DNA of 64,000 nt, from positions 1-64,000 of the forward strand of contig DGNS01000017.1 of the NCBI GenBank assembly GCA_002389045.1. The letters run 5' to 3'. Shown piece after piece: positions 34,842 to 44,098 of the stretch (position 1 is the stretch's first letter; each line of letters opens with the position of its first letter). Source of the stretch: Thiotrichaceae bacterium UBA4486 (lineage in GTDB: Bacteria > Pseudomonadota > Gammaproteobacteria > Eutrophobiales > Eutrophobiaceae). Below the pieces are notes generated by a model. The model was not told the origin of the DNA. It saw only the letters and a program-made list of their open reading frames with translations, and did no database searches. A program made the position numbers and the translations under genes.

Positions 34842-36770
34842 CTAGAAGCGATAGCGCAGGCTGATCTGGACTTCATCTTCGGCTGATGCCATGCCAATCG
34901 GACCGGAGCGGAAACGGCCCAGGGGCTCAAAACCACCCAGGCCCGCACTGCCGCCAACGGCGCCACCGGCCAATGCTGCCAGTCCTGCATACGGAAGCGC
35001 GCTGCGGTTGTCATCAAATTCCCGGGCGCCGGTACCGAACTTGAAGTTCGCACCCACCACCAGCCGCCAGTTATTGCTGATCAGCCAGTCCACCTGGGGG
35101 GCGACCGCCGCGGCCTGGGCCCGGACATCGTAGGCCGTGATAATGCGTGGCTGTACCGTGTCGTTCTGGTAGAAACCCTGGATCAACAGAGTGGCGATCC
35201 AGTTGTCTTCCCAGTCGGGAATGCCCACCTTGCCGAGCGGGCCGCTTTCCAGTTCATGATCCAGGATGTGCTGGCCGAACAACTGGCCGGAGATCAGGAA
35301 GGCCCGGCTTTTATTCAGGAAGGGAATGAATGTGGGCCGGTCCCAGCCGATGACATAACGCACCACGTCAGATTCCGAAAACAGCCGTGGCCTCAAGGTA
35401 TTGGCAAATTCCTCGCCTGTGGTCCAGGCCAGTTCGACCCGGAAAGCGGATTTGATTTCATCGAGATAAAAATCCGCGGAGCCGCCGAGCAGAAAAATGC
35501 GCGGGAAATCGATGTCGAACGCCAGCGCATGGGGAAATACACCCGTCGTGCCCGGGGGAGCGAAAGGATCAGTGGAGGTGATTCCGCCGCGCAGGCTGGG
35601 CAGGTGGGAGTTGTAATAGAGGGCATTGGCCGAGAAGCCGACGCCCTCGTAGACACCTTCAAGACGCATGCCGACATCGGTCTCATCGATTTCCCAGTCC
35701 GGCGTATTGGCCCGCCGTATGCCGATCTGGCCCGGGCCGAAGTCGGTAGCGGCCACGCCGAAGGCAAAATTACCCACGGTACAACCGACATCCCAGCATG
35801 TTTTCATGGCCCGGAAGAAATTACCGGCCTGCAGGATACTGTAGGTGGAGCCGCCCTGGCCGAGGGTATGCGGCCGGGCCTGTTCAAATTTCCACAGGAA
35901 CTGGAAGTTCAGATCCTGGAAGATATCGCCAGCGCCGGCGCGGTATTCCATGTTGAATATACCCATGGGTATACGGGCGTCTTCCAGTTCTTCGTAGATA
36001 TTCTGGGCCGAGAAATCAACCGGGTTGACCACGTCGAGCACGCGAAACAGGTCGGTACGACCCCAGACGACCTGTTGGCGACCGATGCGAAAATTGATTT
36101 CATCACCGTTTTGTAAAGGCAGGGTCGCATCCAGGTAAGCTTCGCGGATGACATCGGCACGGTCATTGAATTCCGGGGCGGCCAGTTCCTGCTTGTCGGC
36201 GTCCATGTAACCATCGAGACAGCCGCGGGAGTCCTCGTCACAGGGGCGCACCGGGTAGGCCAGGATCGCGCCACCGTCGTTGCCGCCGTGCAAATCACCG
36301 CCGAGGATGGCAAGCCCCGTATTCGGATTCGTCGGGCCGCCGATCACACCGCCATCAAGAGGAAAGCCACCACCCCATGGTACAAAAGCTGTGGGAACAC
36401 CGCCCGCAAACGGACCGGGCAGAACACCGGCCGGGACGCCGACCTGTTGCAAGGCAACGGCGCTGCCGGCATCATCGCCGAAGTCGTCATCATTCAAATC
36501 ATAGGCGGCGTCGTAACTGGCGCGCAAAACGCCATTCATGGAGACACCTTTGAAAATACCGACACTGCCGATGGATTTTGACCACTCCAGCTGACCGCGG
36601 GTGCGCGAACGCGATATACCGACACGGTGACGGTCGTGGGTGGAATTTTCAAGAAAGCCGTTGACTACCCAGCTTTTATCTTCGGACGTCCAGGCAAATA
36701 CCCCGGATGAATATATTGCTAAACAACTGATGACCAATGACCCGTAAAAACACTTAGTCATGCTCTTCAT
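34842..36770 (-). CDS. DUF1302 outer-membrane beta-barrel protein
   Basis: 642 residues from the ATG at 36770 (MKSMTKCFYGSLV), chosen because a strong ribosome site (GGGGAGGG) lies 7 nt upstream; a TTG seven codons earlier would sit over that site. A signal peptide (1-27, 'AIYSSGVFAW') is followed by amphipathic strands typical of DUF1302, including 'LQNGDEINFRIGRQQVVWGRTDLFRVLDVVNPVDFS'. The last residues 'EVQISLRYRF' end in Phe, as in barrels inserted by BAM. DUF1302/DUF1329 pairs are inferred to move hydrophobic compounds such as aromatics, terpenoids or steroids. Confidence 0.9.
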   Translation of the reverse strand: MKSMTKCFYGSLVISCLAIYSSGVFAWTSEDKSWVVNGFLENSTHDRHRVGISRSRTRGQLEWSKSIGSVGIFKGVSMNGVLRASYDAAYDLNDDDFGDDAGSAVALQQVGVPAGVLPGPFAGGVPTAFVPWGGGFPLDGGVIGGPTNPNTGLAILGGDLHGGNDGGAILAYPVRPCDEDSRGCLDGYMDADKQELAAPEFNDRADVIREAYLDATLPLQNGDEINFRIGRQQVVWGRTDLFRVLDVVNPVDFSAQNIYEELEDARIPMGIFNMEYRAGAGDIFQDLNFQFLWKFEQARPHTLGQGGSTYSILQAGNFFRAMKTCWDVGCTVGNFAFGVAATDFGPGQIGIRRANTPDWEIDETDVGMRLEGVYEGVGFSANALYYNSHLPSLRGGITSTDPFAPPGTTGVFPHALAFDIDFPRIFLLGGSADFYLDEIKSAFRVELAWTTGEEFANTLRPRLFSESDVVRYVIGWDRPTFIPFLNKSRAFLISGQLFGQHILDHELESGPLGKVGIPDWEDNWIATLLIQGFYQNDTVQPRIITAYDVRAQAAAVAPQVDWLISNNWRLVVGANFKFGTGAREFDDNRSALPYAGLAALAGGAVGGSAGLGGFEPLGRFRSGPIGMASAEDEVQISLRYRF

Positions 36771-36868
36771 ACTATGACCCTCCCCTGACAAACTACGTGC
36801 TAATCATTATTTATTCCCGTCTTTTGAATCCGATCGGAAATACCCGCAAGCTACTGTAGATATAACCA

Positions 36869-36910
36869 ATAATATTGGCATCAAAACCTCATGTCAATAC
36901 GTTTCCGTAT
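36869..36910 (-). promoter_or_regulatory. Sigma-70 promoter with abutting palindromic operator, for DUF1302
   Basis: Read on the minus strand, a consensus -35 TTGACA (36897-36892) and a -10 TATTAT (36874-36869) are separated by exactly 17 bp, about 100 bp before the DUF1302 start. The palindrome ATACG-TTTC-CGTAT (36897-36910, plus-strand reading) ends on the first base of the -35 box. The same palindrome recurs at 41004 and 54761. Binding here would affect RNA polymerase access to -35. Confidence 0.7.
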
Positions 36911-37390
36911 GGTTTTATAACAACTTAAATTATTTTTACAACCTCATGTTTACCGGTTTATTTTTCATAATGTAAATTCAAAAAGCAAACAACATCAGCC
37001 CATGGTGAAAATAGAATAAAAATATTTAAAAAAGCACGCTGCCGGGATGAAAATAACACTCATTACGGCTCATTAAGCTAATGCTGTTGCAGGGATATAT
37101 TGTTTTTTCAGTAAGTTACAAGTAGCTGATTGCAGCGGTCAAGTAATCAATACAATTCGGGTGCAATAGACGTGTTCGTCAATGGCATTACAACCGCTTA
37201 TTGCAAAGCCGGTTCAGCGAAACAGCCGGGAAAGCCTTCGTGTTGCAATGCGACATGATGCGCCGGCGCCATTATCGAGCCAACATCGCACCAGGTGACA
37301 GGTTACGGTTGAACAATTTCCGACTTTAATACATCCATACTTAACAGTATGCTGAATCAACAGTAGTAAATAAATGCACAAGGGTGGCCC
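36911..37390. other. AT-rich intergenic region before the MoxR gene
   Basis: About 480 bp, visibly richer in A/T than the neighbouring genes, with no convincing frame. It contains a second copy of AACCTCATGT (36940-36949; first at 36885-36894 in the DUF1302 promoter spacer). The promoter of the moxR-coxE pair must lie here, but I see no clear -35/-10. Confidence 0.5.
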
Positions 37391-38320
37391 ATGCAATCCA
37401 TACCCCGGCACTGTTTCAGTTCCGCCGAAGAAATCGAAAGCCGTTTTACGGAACACCGTTATATCTGTGACCGGAAACTGGCAACGACCCTGTTTCTAGC
37501 CACCCGGCTGGAAAAACCCATGCTCCTCGAGGGTGAGCCCGGTGTAGGCAAGACCGAAGTTGCCAAGGTGCTTGCGAAGATCCTGGATACGCCGTTAATC
37601 CGTCTGCAATGCTATGAAGGGCTGGATACGAATACGGCTCTTTATGAATGGAACTATCCGCGACAAATGCTGGAACTGCGCCTGCAGGAAGCGCGCAATA
37701 TCGAAAAGAACCGGATTGGCGAAAATATATTCAGTGAAGCATTCCTGTTGAAACGGCCACTGCTGCAGGCCATACAATCCGGGACCACGTCGCCACCCGT
37801 ACTGTTGATAGACGAAGTCGACCGTTCCGATGAAGAATTCGAGGCATTTCTGCTGGAAGTCTTGTCCGACTTTCAGATTACCATCCCGGAACTGGGTACG
37901 ATCCGGGCGAACATACGCCCTGTCGTTATCCTGACATCGAACAATACACGCCAGTTACACGATGCCCTGAAACGCCGATGCCTGTTTCATTACATCGATT
38001 ACCCGGATCCGGAACGTGAACAGCGCATTGTACTGACCCGCGTACCCGGCGTCCGCGAAGAACTGACACGGCAGATATGCCGGTTCATGCAATGGATAAG
38101 GACGGAAAACCTGTATAAACGTCCGGGCATCGCTGAAACCATCGACTGGGCCGAGGCGCTGTTATCGCTGGGCAGGGAAGAACTCACGGCCGACGCGGTG
38201 GAAGCTACGCTCGGCTGTATCCTCAAACACAAACAGGATCTGGATCAGGTCAACAAGCTGGATCTGCCATTGATTGTCGAACAACTGGAACATGACACCA
38301 CCCGGCCACATTTGCAGTAA
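37391..38320 (+). CDS. MoxR-family AAA+ ATPase (CoxD-like)
   Basis: 309 residues. Walker A 'GEPGVGKTE' (48-56), Walker B 'VLLIDEVDR', sensor 1 'VILTSNNTRQLHDALKRRC' and the C-terminal lid are present. The tyrosine-rich 'IRLQCYEGLDTNTALYEWNYPRQML' motif is typical of CoxD-type MoxR proteins. Family knowledge: CoxD acts with CoxE to mature the Mo-Cu site of CO dehydrogenase, and relatives accompany other Mo hydroxylases. Its reading frame ends 29 bp inside the next gene, so the two are coupled. The likely client is the Mo hydroxylase at 60818-64000. Confidence 0.92.
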   Translation: MQSIPRHCFSSAEEIESRFTEHRYICDRKLATTLFLATRLEKPMLLEGEPGVGKTEVAKVLAKILDTPLIRLQCYEGLDTNTALYEWNYPRQMLELRLQEARNIEKNRIGENIFSEAFLLKRPLLQAIQSGTTSPPVLLIDEVDRSDEEFEAFLLEVLSDFQITIPELGTIRANIRPVVILTSNNTRQLHDALKRRCLFHYIDYPDPEREQRIVLTRVPGVREELTRQICRFMQWIRTENLYKRPGIAETIDWAEALLSLGREELTADAVEATLGCILKHKQDLDQVNKLDLPLIVEQLEHDTTRPHLQ

Positions 38321-39467
38321 CAATACCGGCGATCATCATATATTCAACCAGGTCGTTGAGTTTTCGCGATTGCTGCATAATGCCGGTATCAGTGTTAATC
38401 CGGCCAAGCTGATTGACCTGTTTCGCTGCATTGAACATATCGATATCAGTAACCCGGAGGATTTTTATACCGCCAGCCGGGCCACACTGATTTCAAGCCA
38501 TCGCGATCTGGCCGTTTTCGATTATCTTTATGAGTCCTTCTGGTACGGCAGGGAAACCCGCAAGCAAACAAAGCCGTTAGATACCGGCGCGGATGAGATT
38601 GAGTCCGCCGATCAGAAAAATCAGCAGGACAAATTACAGCAAACCCGTGACACCGGCGGTTCCGGCCGGCAAAACAAACCGGAATTCAACCGCTCGAGCT
38701 ACAGTGCGGATGAATACCTGATGAAAAAGGATCTGGGGCAAATGACCCCGGAAGAGCTCGAACAGGCACGCAGGCTTGTCTCTGAACTGGTCAGACTCAT
38801 TGCCCATATCAGGAGCCGGCGGCGGAAAATGAGTAAACGCGGTCATGAATTATTTTTTCGCCGTATGTTCAGACACACTTCCGGTTACGGAACCGATAAC
38901 CTGAAAATGGTGTTTCGCAATAAACGCAAAAGAAAAACCAGGCTGATCCTGCTTTGCGATGTCAGTGGCTCCATGGAAGACTACAGCCGCTTTCTTATCC
39001 AGATCATCTATGCCATGCGCCAGGAGTTGAAAGAGCTCGAAGTGGCGGTGTTTTCAACACATATGACCGTGATCACGGATTGTCTCAGCCTGGATAACAT
39101 CGGCCAGTCCCTGGACATGATCACAGAAACCGTTCATGACTGGGCGGGGGGAACGAACATCGGGCAGTGTCTTGATGAATTCAACCGTTCGCTGTCAAGG
39201 GAGATATCCAGTGCCCGTACGATTATCGTTATATTGAGCGATGGCTGGGATCGGGGTGATGCCGGCGTCATGGCGCGGGAAATGCAACGCCTGCATGATA
39301 ATGCATACAGGATCCTGTGGCTGAATCCCCTGCTCGGCAATGACGAATATCAGCCCTTGTGTCAGGGTATGCGAACGGCCCTGCCCTGGATTGACTACTT
39401 TCTGCCGGCGCATAACCTGGAAAGCTTCGCAGGATTCCTCGATCGCCTGGAAAAACTCTGGCGCTGA
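38292..39467 (+). CDS. VWA-domain protein, CoxE-like
   Basis: 391 residues from the ATG at 38292 (MTPPGHICSNNTGDHH). The N-terminal ~200 residues are helical and polar, with a Gln/Asn-rich linker. The C-terminal von Willebrand A domain carries the metal-ion-dependent adhesion site 'LLCDVSGSMEDYSRFL' and 'IVILSDGWDRGD'. CoxE pairs with a MoxR ATPase in molybdenum-hydroxylase maturation. An upstream TTG (38274) is less likely. It ends 126 bp from the convergent LLM gene. Confidence 0.92.
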   Translation: MTPPGHICSNNTGDHHIFNQVVEFSRLLHNAGISVNPAKLIDLFRCIEHIDISNPEDFYTASRATLISSHRDLAVFDYLYESFWYGRETRKQTKPLDTGADEIESADQKNQQDKLQQTRDTGGSGRQNKPEFNRSSYSADEYLMKKDLGQMTPEELEQARRLVSELVRLIAHIRSRRRKMSKRGHELFFRRMFRHTSGYGTDNLKMVFRNKRKRKTRLILLCDVSGSMEDYSRFLIQIIYAMRQELKELEVAVFSTHMTVITDCLSLDNIGQSLDMITETVHDWAGGTNIGQCLDEFNRSLSREISSARTIIVILSDGWDRGDAGVMAREMQRLHDNAYRILWLNPLLGNDEYQPLCQGMRTALPWIDYFLPAHNLESFAGFLDRLEKLWR

Positions 39468-39593
39468 CACCCGGTGCCGGAATACGGATGCCTCATGGCA
39501 CCGCCATGACAACCGGGCGGCTGCCCCTCTCTGCCACGCCGACGGGTGTTGACCGGATTAAAAACCCGGGCCGGCGGACAGCGGCTTCTGCTG

Positions 39594-40592
39594 CTACCTG
39601 AAATGCGGCAGGACTTTCTTGCCGAGCAGGTCCAGGGCCTCATTGAAATCCGGCCCGAGACAATGACCGAAGGCAACATGGGTGACGCCGGCCTCGACCA
39701 TTTCTTCAATCTGTTCGATGACCTCATTGGGTGTTCCCGTGACTGAACATTTGGCCACGGACAGATCCGAGATGAACGTCGCCCCGCGTTCAAAATCCCC
39801 GGTCGCAGCCGCATCGCGCACATTATTGATTTCTTCTTCGGAAATACCGGCAACATCGGTCATCGGACGCAAGTAAGGCAGATAAACAGCCAGCACCCTG
39901 CGCGCGGTTTGCCTGGCTTTTTCACGGTCCGCCGAGATGGAACTGAGCGGTCCGGCGATAATGGCCACCTCATCCGGATTACGATTCACCCGTGCCGCGC
40001 CAATCTCGATATTTTCCCGCAGGATTTTCACATAATCCGGATTCCATAAGCCGTCGGATTTGACCCCGTCGGCCACTTCTCCCGCCAACTGGCACATCTT
40101 CGGTCCCCAGGTGCCGATGAAAACGGGGACTTCCTTGCGCAGGGGCTGAAAGCGAAAAAACAGTTCCTCGGTTACAGTGAACACTTCTCCATGAAAGGCC
40201 GTGCGATCCCCCGCGAACAGACGCCGGATGATGTGAATCGCTTCACGCACCATGGTGATGGGTTTGTGCTGTTTCTCTATACCAAGGAACTCCCAGAAGG
40301 CGCCGCGGGCGATGCCGACTACCGCACGGCCACCGGTCAATTCATCCAGGATCGCCAGATTACCGGCGTGATAACACGGATGGACGATCTGTGGCGTGAT
40401 AATTCCCGGCCCGACCTTGATGCGGCTGGTATGTTCTCCAATCAGGGTCAGCAGGGGCCAGGTGGGTTTGAACATGAGGTCGTCATATACGTGTATTTCA
40501 TCAAAACCGTATGCCTCGATTTGCTGTGCCTTGCTGATGTATTCCCGGACGGGATAGCTGCCCTGCAGGGCAATACTGAATTCGATGCTCAT
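39594..40592 (-). CDS. LLM-class flavin-dependent oxidoreductase
   Basis: 332 residues of the luciferase-like TIM-barrel family. Matching elements are 'AQQIEAYGFDEIHVYDDLMFKPTWPLLTLIGEHTSRIKVGPGIITP', 'LAILDELTGGRAVVGIARGAFWEFLG', 'VFIGTWGPKMCQLAGEVADGVKSDGLWNPDYV' and 'GTPNEVIEQIEEMVEAGVTHVAFG'. Members use FMN or F420 and act as reductases, dehydrogenases or monooxygenases; the cofactor cannot be told from the sequence and no F420 synthesis gene is in view. It is divergent from coxG, with the palindrome at 41004 between them. Confidence 0.85.
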   Translation of the reverse strand: MSIEFSIALQGSYPVREYISKAQQIEAYGFDEIHVYDDLMFKPTWPLLTLIGEHTSRIKVGPGIITPQIVHPCYHAGNLAILDELTGGRAVVGIARGAFWEFLGIEKQHKPITMVREAIHIIRRLFAGDRTAFHGEVFTVTEELFFRFQPLRKEVPVFIGTWGPKMCQLAGEVADGVKSDGLWNPDYVKILRENIEIGAARVNRNPDEVAIIAGPLSSISADREKARQTARRVLAVYLPYLRPMTDVAGISEEEINNVRDAAATGDFERGATFISDLSVAKCSVTGTPNEVIEQIEEMVEAGVTHVAFGHCLGPDFNEALDLLGKKVLPHFR

Positions 40593-40991
40593 ATAGTCTT
40601 CTCCTCGGACCCGTAGAGACGGGATATTAATGAAACGCCGGACCCTCCGCGGCTCTGCTGTGACATAAACCTGTCACCCTCTGTATTAACCCTGACGTTG
40701 CATTCACTTTTTGTTGTTTCAAGTGTTATGAATGCATTGCGGATGAAGTCATCACAGACTTTTCCGGATGTCGCTATTTGCATCAGGGATGCAATAAAAT
40801 AAATCAAATTGACCCGGATAGAAACGGCAACCACAGCCGTTATTTTTACTCGTCTGCCCCGCTGGCACTGATTGCGCTGCATCATCCGGCAGTCCTGCCT
40901 GTTCTCACATTTGCGCACGCAAGCGGATTTGCATGAATGCAGATGCACCGGGCCAGGCCGCAAATACAAACTTGATTCACCGGGCTTGCAC
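40593..40991. other. Intergenic region between LLM gene and coxG promoter
   Basis: About 400 bp with no supported gene. A minus-strand frame at 40589-40969 overlaps the LLM start and shows no domain. Cys/Arg-rich wording suggests non-coding sequence. Promoter elements for the LLM gene are not obvious. Confidence 0.5.
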
Positions 40992-41030
40992 TTGATATTA
41001 TCAATACGGTACCGTATGTTAAATTATAAT
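40992..41030 (+). promoter_or_regulatory. Promoter and palindromic operator for coxG-fadJ
   Basis: TTGATA (40992-40997) and TATGTT (41015-41020) are separated by 17 bp, and a consensus TATAAT follows at 41025-41030. The perfect palindrome ATACGGTACCGTAT (41004-41017) fills the spacer and the start of the first -10, so a bound protein would block polymerase. Its flanks (TCA before, G after) match the copy at 36897. TTGATATTATCAA (40992-41004) resembles an FNR site but has a 3-bp, not 4-bp, spacer. Confidence 0.6.
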
Positions 41031-41070
41031 ACAGGTACCCGGCATATTTTTCATCAATAATCAGAATCGC

Positions 41071-41170
41071 CGGGACCAAACCCCGACGTTGCATACTTTT
41101 TTGGATGCAGGAGCTTTTAGAGTGGTATTTTCCTATACCACGAAAACCGGCGAACCCCGGGTTGGTCCCG
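41071..41170. repeat. 100-bp palindromic element, partial copy of the 20593 repeat
   Basis: Outer arms CGGGACCAA (41071-41079) and TTGGTCCCG (41162-41170) are exact complements. Inside, 41088-41134 matches the left arm at 20600-20646 with few changes (shared GTTGCATA, TGCAGG, GCTTTTAGAG, GGTATTTT). A hairpin GTGGTAT-tttcct-ATACCAC lies at the centre. It falls between the coxG promoter and start codon, so it would be transcribed in the leader. Confidence 0.65.
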
Positions 41171-41227
41171 GGTACTTTATGGCTACATTGTGGCACTGCA
41201 GGTCCATTCACCGAGAGGGACAATGCG

Positions 41228-41788
41228 ATGAAAATTGAAAAAACATTCACAGTGGCGGCGCCACAGGCCCGGGTCTGGGAGTTTATTACCACACCGGACA
41301 AGGTTGCACCCTGTATACCCGGCTGTGAAGGGGCCGAGCAAATCGATGCAAATAAATACAAGGCCATAATCACAACCAGGGTCGGCCCGGTAAAGGCGAA
41401 ATTTCACGTCGAAATCGAAACCATGGAAGAGCAGCCGCCGGAATTTGCAAAATACATGACTAAAGGTGAAGAAGGCAGCAAGGCCAGTCGCATCAAGGCA
41501 ACCAGCACACTGGCGCTGAAAGCACTCAGCCCCGCGAGTACCGAGGTTACCTACACCTCGGATATCAGCATCATGGGCCGCCTGGGAAAGTTCGGTTCCG
41601 GGATGATGAAAAAGGTCGCCGATTCCGTGGGAGATCAATTCGTCGCCGGATTGCGGGAGAGCCTGGAGCAGGAGTCCGGGGCGCAGTCCGGCGCCGTCCC
41701 GGAAAAAACACCCATGAACTGGAAACCGATCGCCATTGCCATATCCGCGCTGCTGGTCATCGGCCTGATCTACGCACTCAGCCGCTAA
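41228..41788 (+). CDS. CoxG-like SRPBCC protein with C-terminal membrane anchor
   Basis: 186 residues from the ATG at 41228 (MKIEKTFTVAAPQARVWEFITTPDKVAPCIPGCEG). Residues 1-145 form the CoxG/START-like hydrophobic-cavity fold ('DANKYKAIITTRVGPVKAKFHVEIETMEEQPP'), and 163-183 form one membrane helix ('PIAIAISALLVIGLIYALS'). CoxG proteins attach molybdenum hydroxylases of the CO dehydrogenase type to the membrane. No CoxL is in the window, so here it may serve the Mo hydroxylase at 60818-64000 or bind a lipid-like substrate. The start is set by the family N-terminus and the upstream AGAGGGA. Confidence 0.87.
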   Translation: MKIEKTFTVAAPQARVWEFITTPDKVAPCIPGCEGAEQIDANKYKAIITTRVGPVKAKFHVEIETMEEQPPEFAKYMTKGEEGSKASRIKATSTLALKALSPASTEVTYTSDISIMGRLGKFGSGMMKKVADSVGDQFVAGLRESLEQESGAQSGAVPEKTPMNWKPIAIAISALLVIGLIYALSR

Positions 41789-41838
41789 ACGATCCCGTGG
41801 CCGCGAATTCCCCCGTCACCTGAGCCGATAACCCGTTT

Positions 41839-43941
41839 ATGACCAACACCGTCAGCTATAAAGTCATCGATGGCATAGCCATCATCAGCATCGATAATCC
41901 GCCTGTGAATGTCATGGACCTGCAGACGAGGACCCTGTTGATAGAGGCCGTCAATGAATTTAACGCGGACCCGGGGGCCGCCGCCGCGGTCCTGCTCTGT
42001 GCCGGTAGAACTTTCATTTCCGGGGCGGACATCTCCGAGTTTGATCAGCTGCCATTCAGGGATCCCTGGCTGCCGGAAGTCGTGCAGACAATCGAGGATG
42101 CCGGCAAGCCTATCGTTGCCGCCATCCATGGCGCCGCCCTCGGCGGCGGACTCGAAGTGGCCATGGGATGTCATTTTCGCTGTGCTGCGGGCGATGCCCG
42201 GCTGGGTATGCCGGAAGTCACCCTGGGCCTGCTCCCGGGCGCCAGCGGCACCCAGCGATTGCCGCGTTTGATCGGTGTCCGCCGGGCACTGGACATGATG
42301 CTGACCGGCAAGCCGGTTACTGCGCGCGATGCCCTCGAATACGGTCTGATCGATTGCATCATTGACGAGGATTTACAGCAAGGCGCCATCGGTTTCGCCA
42401 GGCGAATCCTTGAACATCAACAGGCGGGCAAACGCCTGAGCCGGGTTGAAATGAGCAGCAGCGATGCCGGACCCGGCGTCTTCAGTGAATACCGCCGCTG
42501 GATCGAAAAAAACGCGGCCGGCTTTTTTGCCCCGGAAAAAATCATCCAGTGTGTCGAGGCGGCAGTTGAGCTGCCATACCATGAAGCACTCGAAGTCGAG
42601 GCTGAACTGTTTCTGCAATGCCTTGATTCGGATCACTCCAGGGCACAGCGCTACCTGTTTTTTGCCGAGCGTGAAACGGCGCGCGTAGCGGATGTACCGA
42701 AAGAGACGCCGTGCCGTGACATCAACACGGTCGCCATCATCGGCGGCGGAACCATGGGCTGCGGCATCGCCATGAATTTCCTGCAGGCGAATATCCCGGT
42801 GACCATGCTCGAAGTCGACCGCAGCGGACTGGACAAGGCCATGCAAACCATCCGCCGCAACTACGCGGATCGCGTCAGCAAGGGCCGGCTGGATCAGGCA
42901 CGCATGGATCGTTGCCTGGAGTTACTGCAGGGCAGTACCGAATATGACGACATCAGTGACGCCGACCTGGTCATTGAAGCGGTATTTGAAAACATGTCGG
43001 TTAAAAAACAGGTTTTCACAAGACTGGACCGGGTGTGCAAGCCCGGCGCCATTCTGGCCACCAACACCTCGACCCTGGATATCAACGTCATCGCCGGTTT
43101 TACGAATCGTCCCGGCGATGTCATTGGTCTGCATTTTTTCGCACCGGCCAATGTCATGCCGCTGCTGGAAATCGTCCGCGCCGGGGAAACGGCGAAAGAT
43201 GTTATTGCCACCGCATTCAAACTGGCAAAAACAATCCGCAAGATCGGCGTACTGGTCGGTGTCTGTTTCGGCTTTGTCGGCAACCGCATGTTCATGCCCT
43301 ATGTGCGCGAAGCCGAATACATGATGCTCGAAGGCATAGCAGCCGAACGTATCGACCGGGTGGCCTGTGACTGGGGCATGGCCATGGGGCCGCACGCGGT
43401 GACCGATCTCTCCGGTCAGGACGTGTTTTTCAAAATCAACGATGAATGGCAACAAAAACCCGTTGACCCGGCCTATTTTCGCATCTGCAGGGTGCTCTAT
43501 GAACAAGGCCGCTACGGTCAGAAAACCGGTGCCGGCAAATACCTGTACGAAGGACGCAAGGCCATAGCCGACCCGGAAGTCGCTGAACTCGCGCGCGTGG
43601 AAGCGGGAAAACTCGGTATCCAACAGCGTCAAATCAGCGATGATGAAATCCTCAAGCGCATGCTTTATGCGATGATCAACGAGGGAGCCCTGATACTCGA
43701 AGAGGGAATTGCACTCAGGCCCGGTGACATCGATGTCATCTTTGCGAACGGTTATGGCCTGCCGCGCTATCGTGGCGGTCCGATGTTTCATGCCGATCTC
43801 GTCGGCCCCGCACGGGTTTACGAAGACATATGCAAGTTCAGGCAACGCTACGGCGATCGCTACTGGACACCGGCGCCGCTGCTGCAACAGCTCGCTGAGG
43901 AAGGCTCGACATTTCTCGAATGGTCCGGACAGCGTTCATGA
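41839..43941 (+). CDS. Bifunctional enoyl-CoA hydratase / 3-hydroxyacyl-CoA dehydrogenase (FadJ-like)
   Basis: 700 residues. The N-terminal crotonase domain (about 1-190) has the oxyanion-hole motifs 'GRTFISGADISEF' and 'AIHGAALGGGLEVAMGCHFR' plus 'MPEVTLGLLPGASGTQRLPRL'. The 3-hydroxyacyl-CoA dehydrogenase domain starts near 294 with the NAD-binding 'VAIIGGGTMGCGIAMNF' and has 'GLHFFAPANVMPLLEIV' (catalytic His). Two C-terminal 3HCDH segments follow to about 690. It catalyses two successive beta-oxidation steps. It lies 50 bp after coxG, likely the same operon, and supports CoA-thioester breakdown in this region. Confidence 0.93.
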   Translation: MTNTVSYKVIDGIAIISIDNPPVNVMDLQTRTLLIEAVNEFNADPGAAAAVLLCAGRTFISGADISEFDQLPFRDPWLPEVVQTIEDAGKPIVAAIHGAALGGGLEVAMGCHFRCAAGDARLGMPEVTLGLLPGASGTQRLPRLIGVRRALDMMLTGKPVTARDALEYGLIDCIIDEDLQQGAIGFARRILEHQQAGKRLSRVEMSSSDAGPGVFSEYRRWIEKNAAGFFAPEKIIQCVEAAVELPYHEALEVEAELFLQCLDSDHSRAQRYLFFAERETARVADVPKETPCRDINTVAIIGGGTMGCGIAMNFLQANIPVTMLEVDRSGLDKAMQTIRRNYADRVSKGRLDQARMDRCLELLQGSTEYDDISDADLVIEAVFENMSVKKQVFTRLDRVCKPGAILATNTSTLDINVIAGFTNRPGDVIGLHFFAPANVMPLLEIVRAGETAKDVIATAFKLAKTIRKIGVLVGVCFGFVGNRMFMPYVREAEYMMLEGIAAERIDRVACDWGMAMGPHAVTDLSGQDVFFKINDEWQQKPVDPAYFRICRVLYEQGRYGQKTGAGKYLYEGRKAIADPEVAELARVEAGKLGIQQRQISDDEILKRMLYAMINEGALILEEGIALRPGDIDVIFANGYGLPRYRGGPMFHADLVGPARVYEDICKFRQRYGDRYWTPAPLLQQLAEEGSTFLEWSGQRS

Positions 43942-43993
43942 CAACGGGCCGTATCACCCCGGCCCGGCTGCAACTGCCGATCATTCCCTGATG

Positions 43994-44020
43994 CCCGGTT
44001 CATTCCGGCAGCGAACCGGG
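43994..44020. terminator. Hairpin between convergent fadJ-like and ETF-QO genes
   Basis: CCCGGTTC (43994-44001) pairs with GAACCGGG (44013-44020) around an 11-nt loop, between the two convergent gene ends. A position for a bidirectional terminator; no poly-T follows on either strand, so confidence is low. Confidence 0.35.
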
Positions 44021-44098
44021 TTGCATCGTTGAGTATAAACCACCACCCGGTATGGATGTTCCACGGCAGCGGCGGGTGTCAACAGCTGTAGGGCGCGT

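Noticed and set aside
40589..40969. Minus-strand frame of 126 codons before the LLM gene
   Set aside because: It overlaps the LLM start, has no recognisable domain, no ribosome site and an implausible Cys/Arg-rich composition.
40992..41004. FNR-like TTGAT-ATT-ATCAA before coxG
   Set aside because: The spacer is 3 bp instead of 4, which breaks the required half-site phasing; kept only as a remark.
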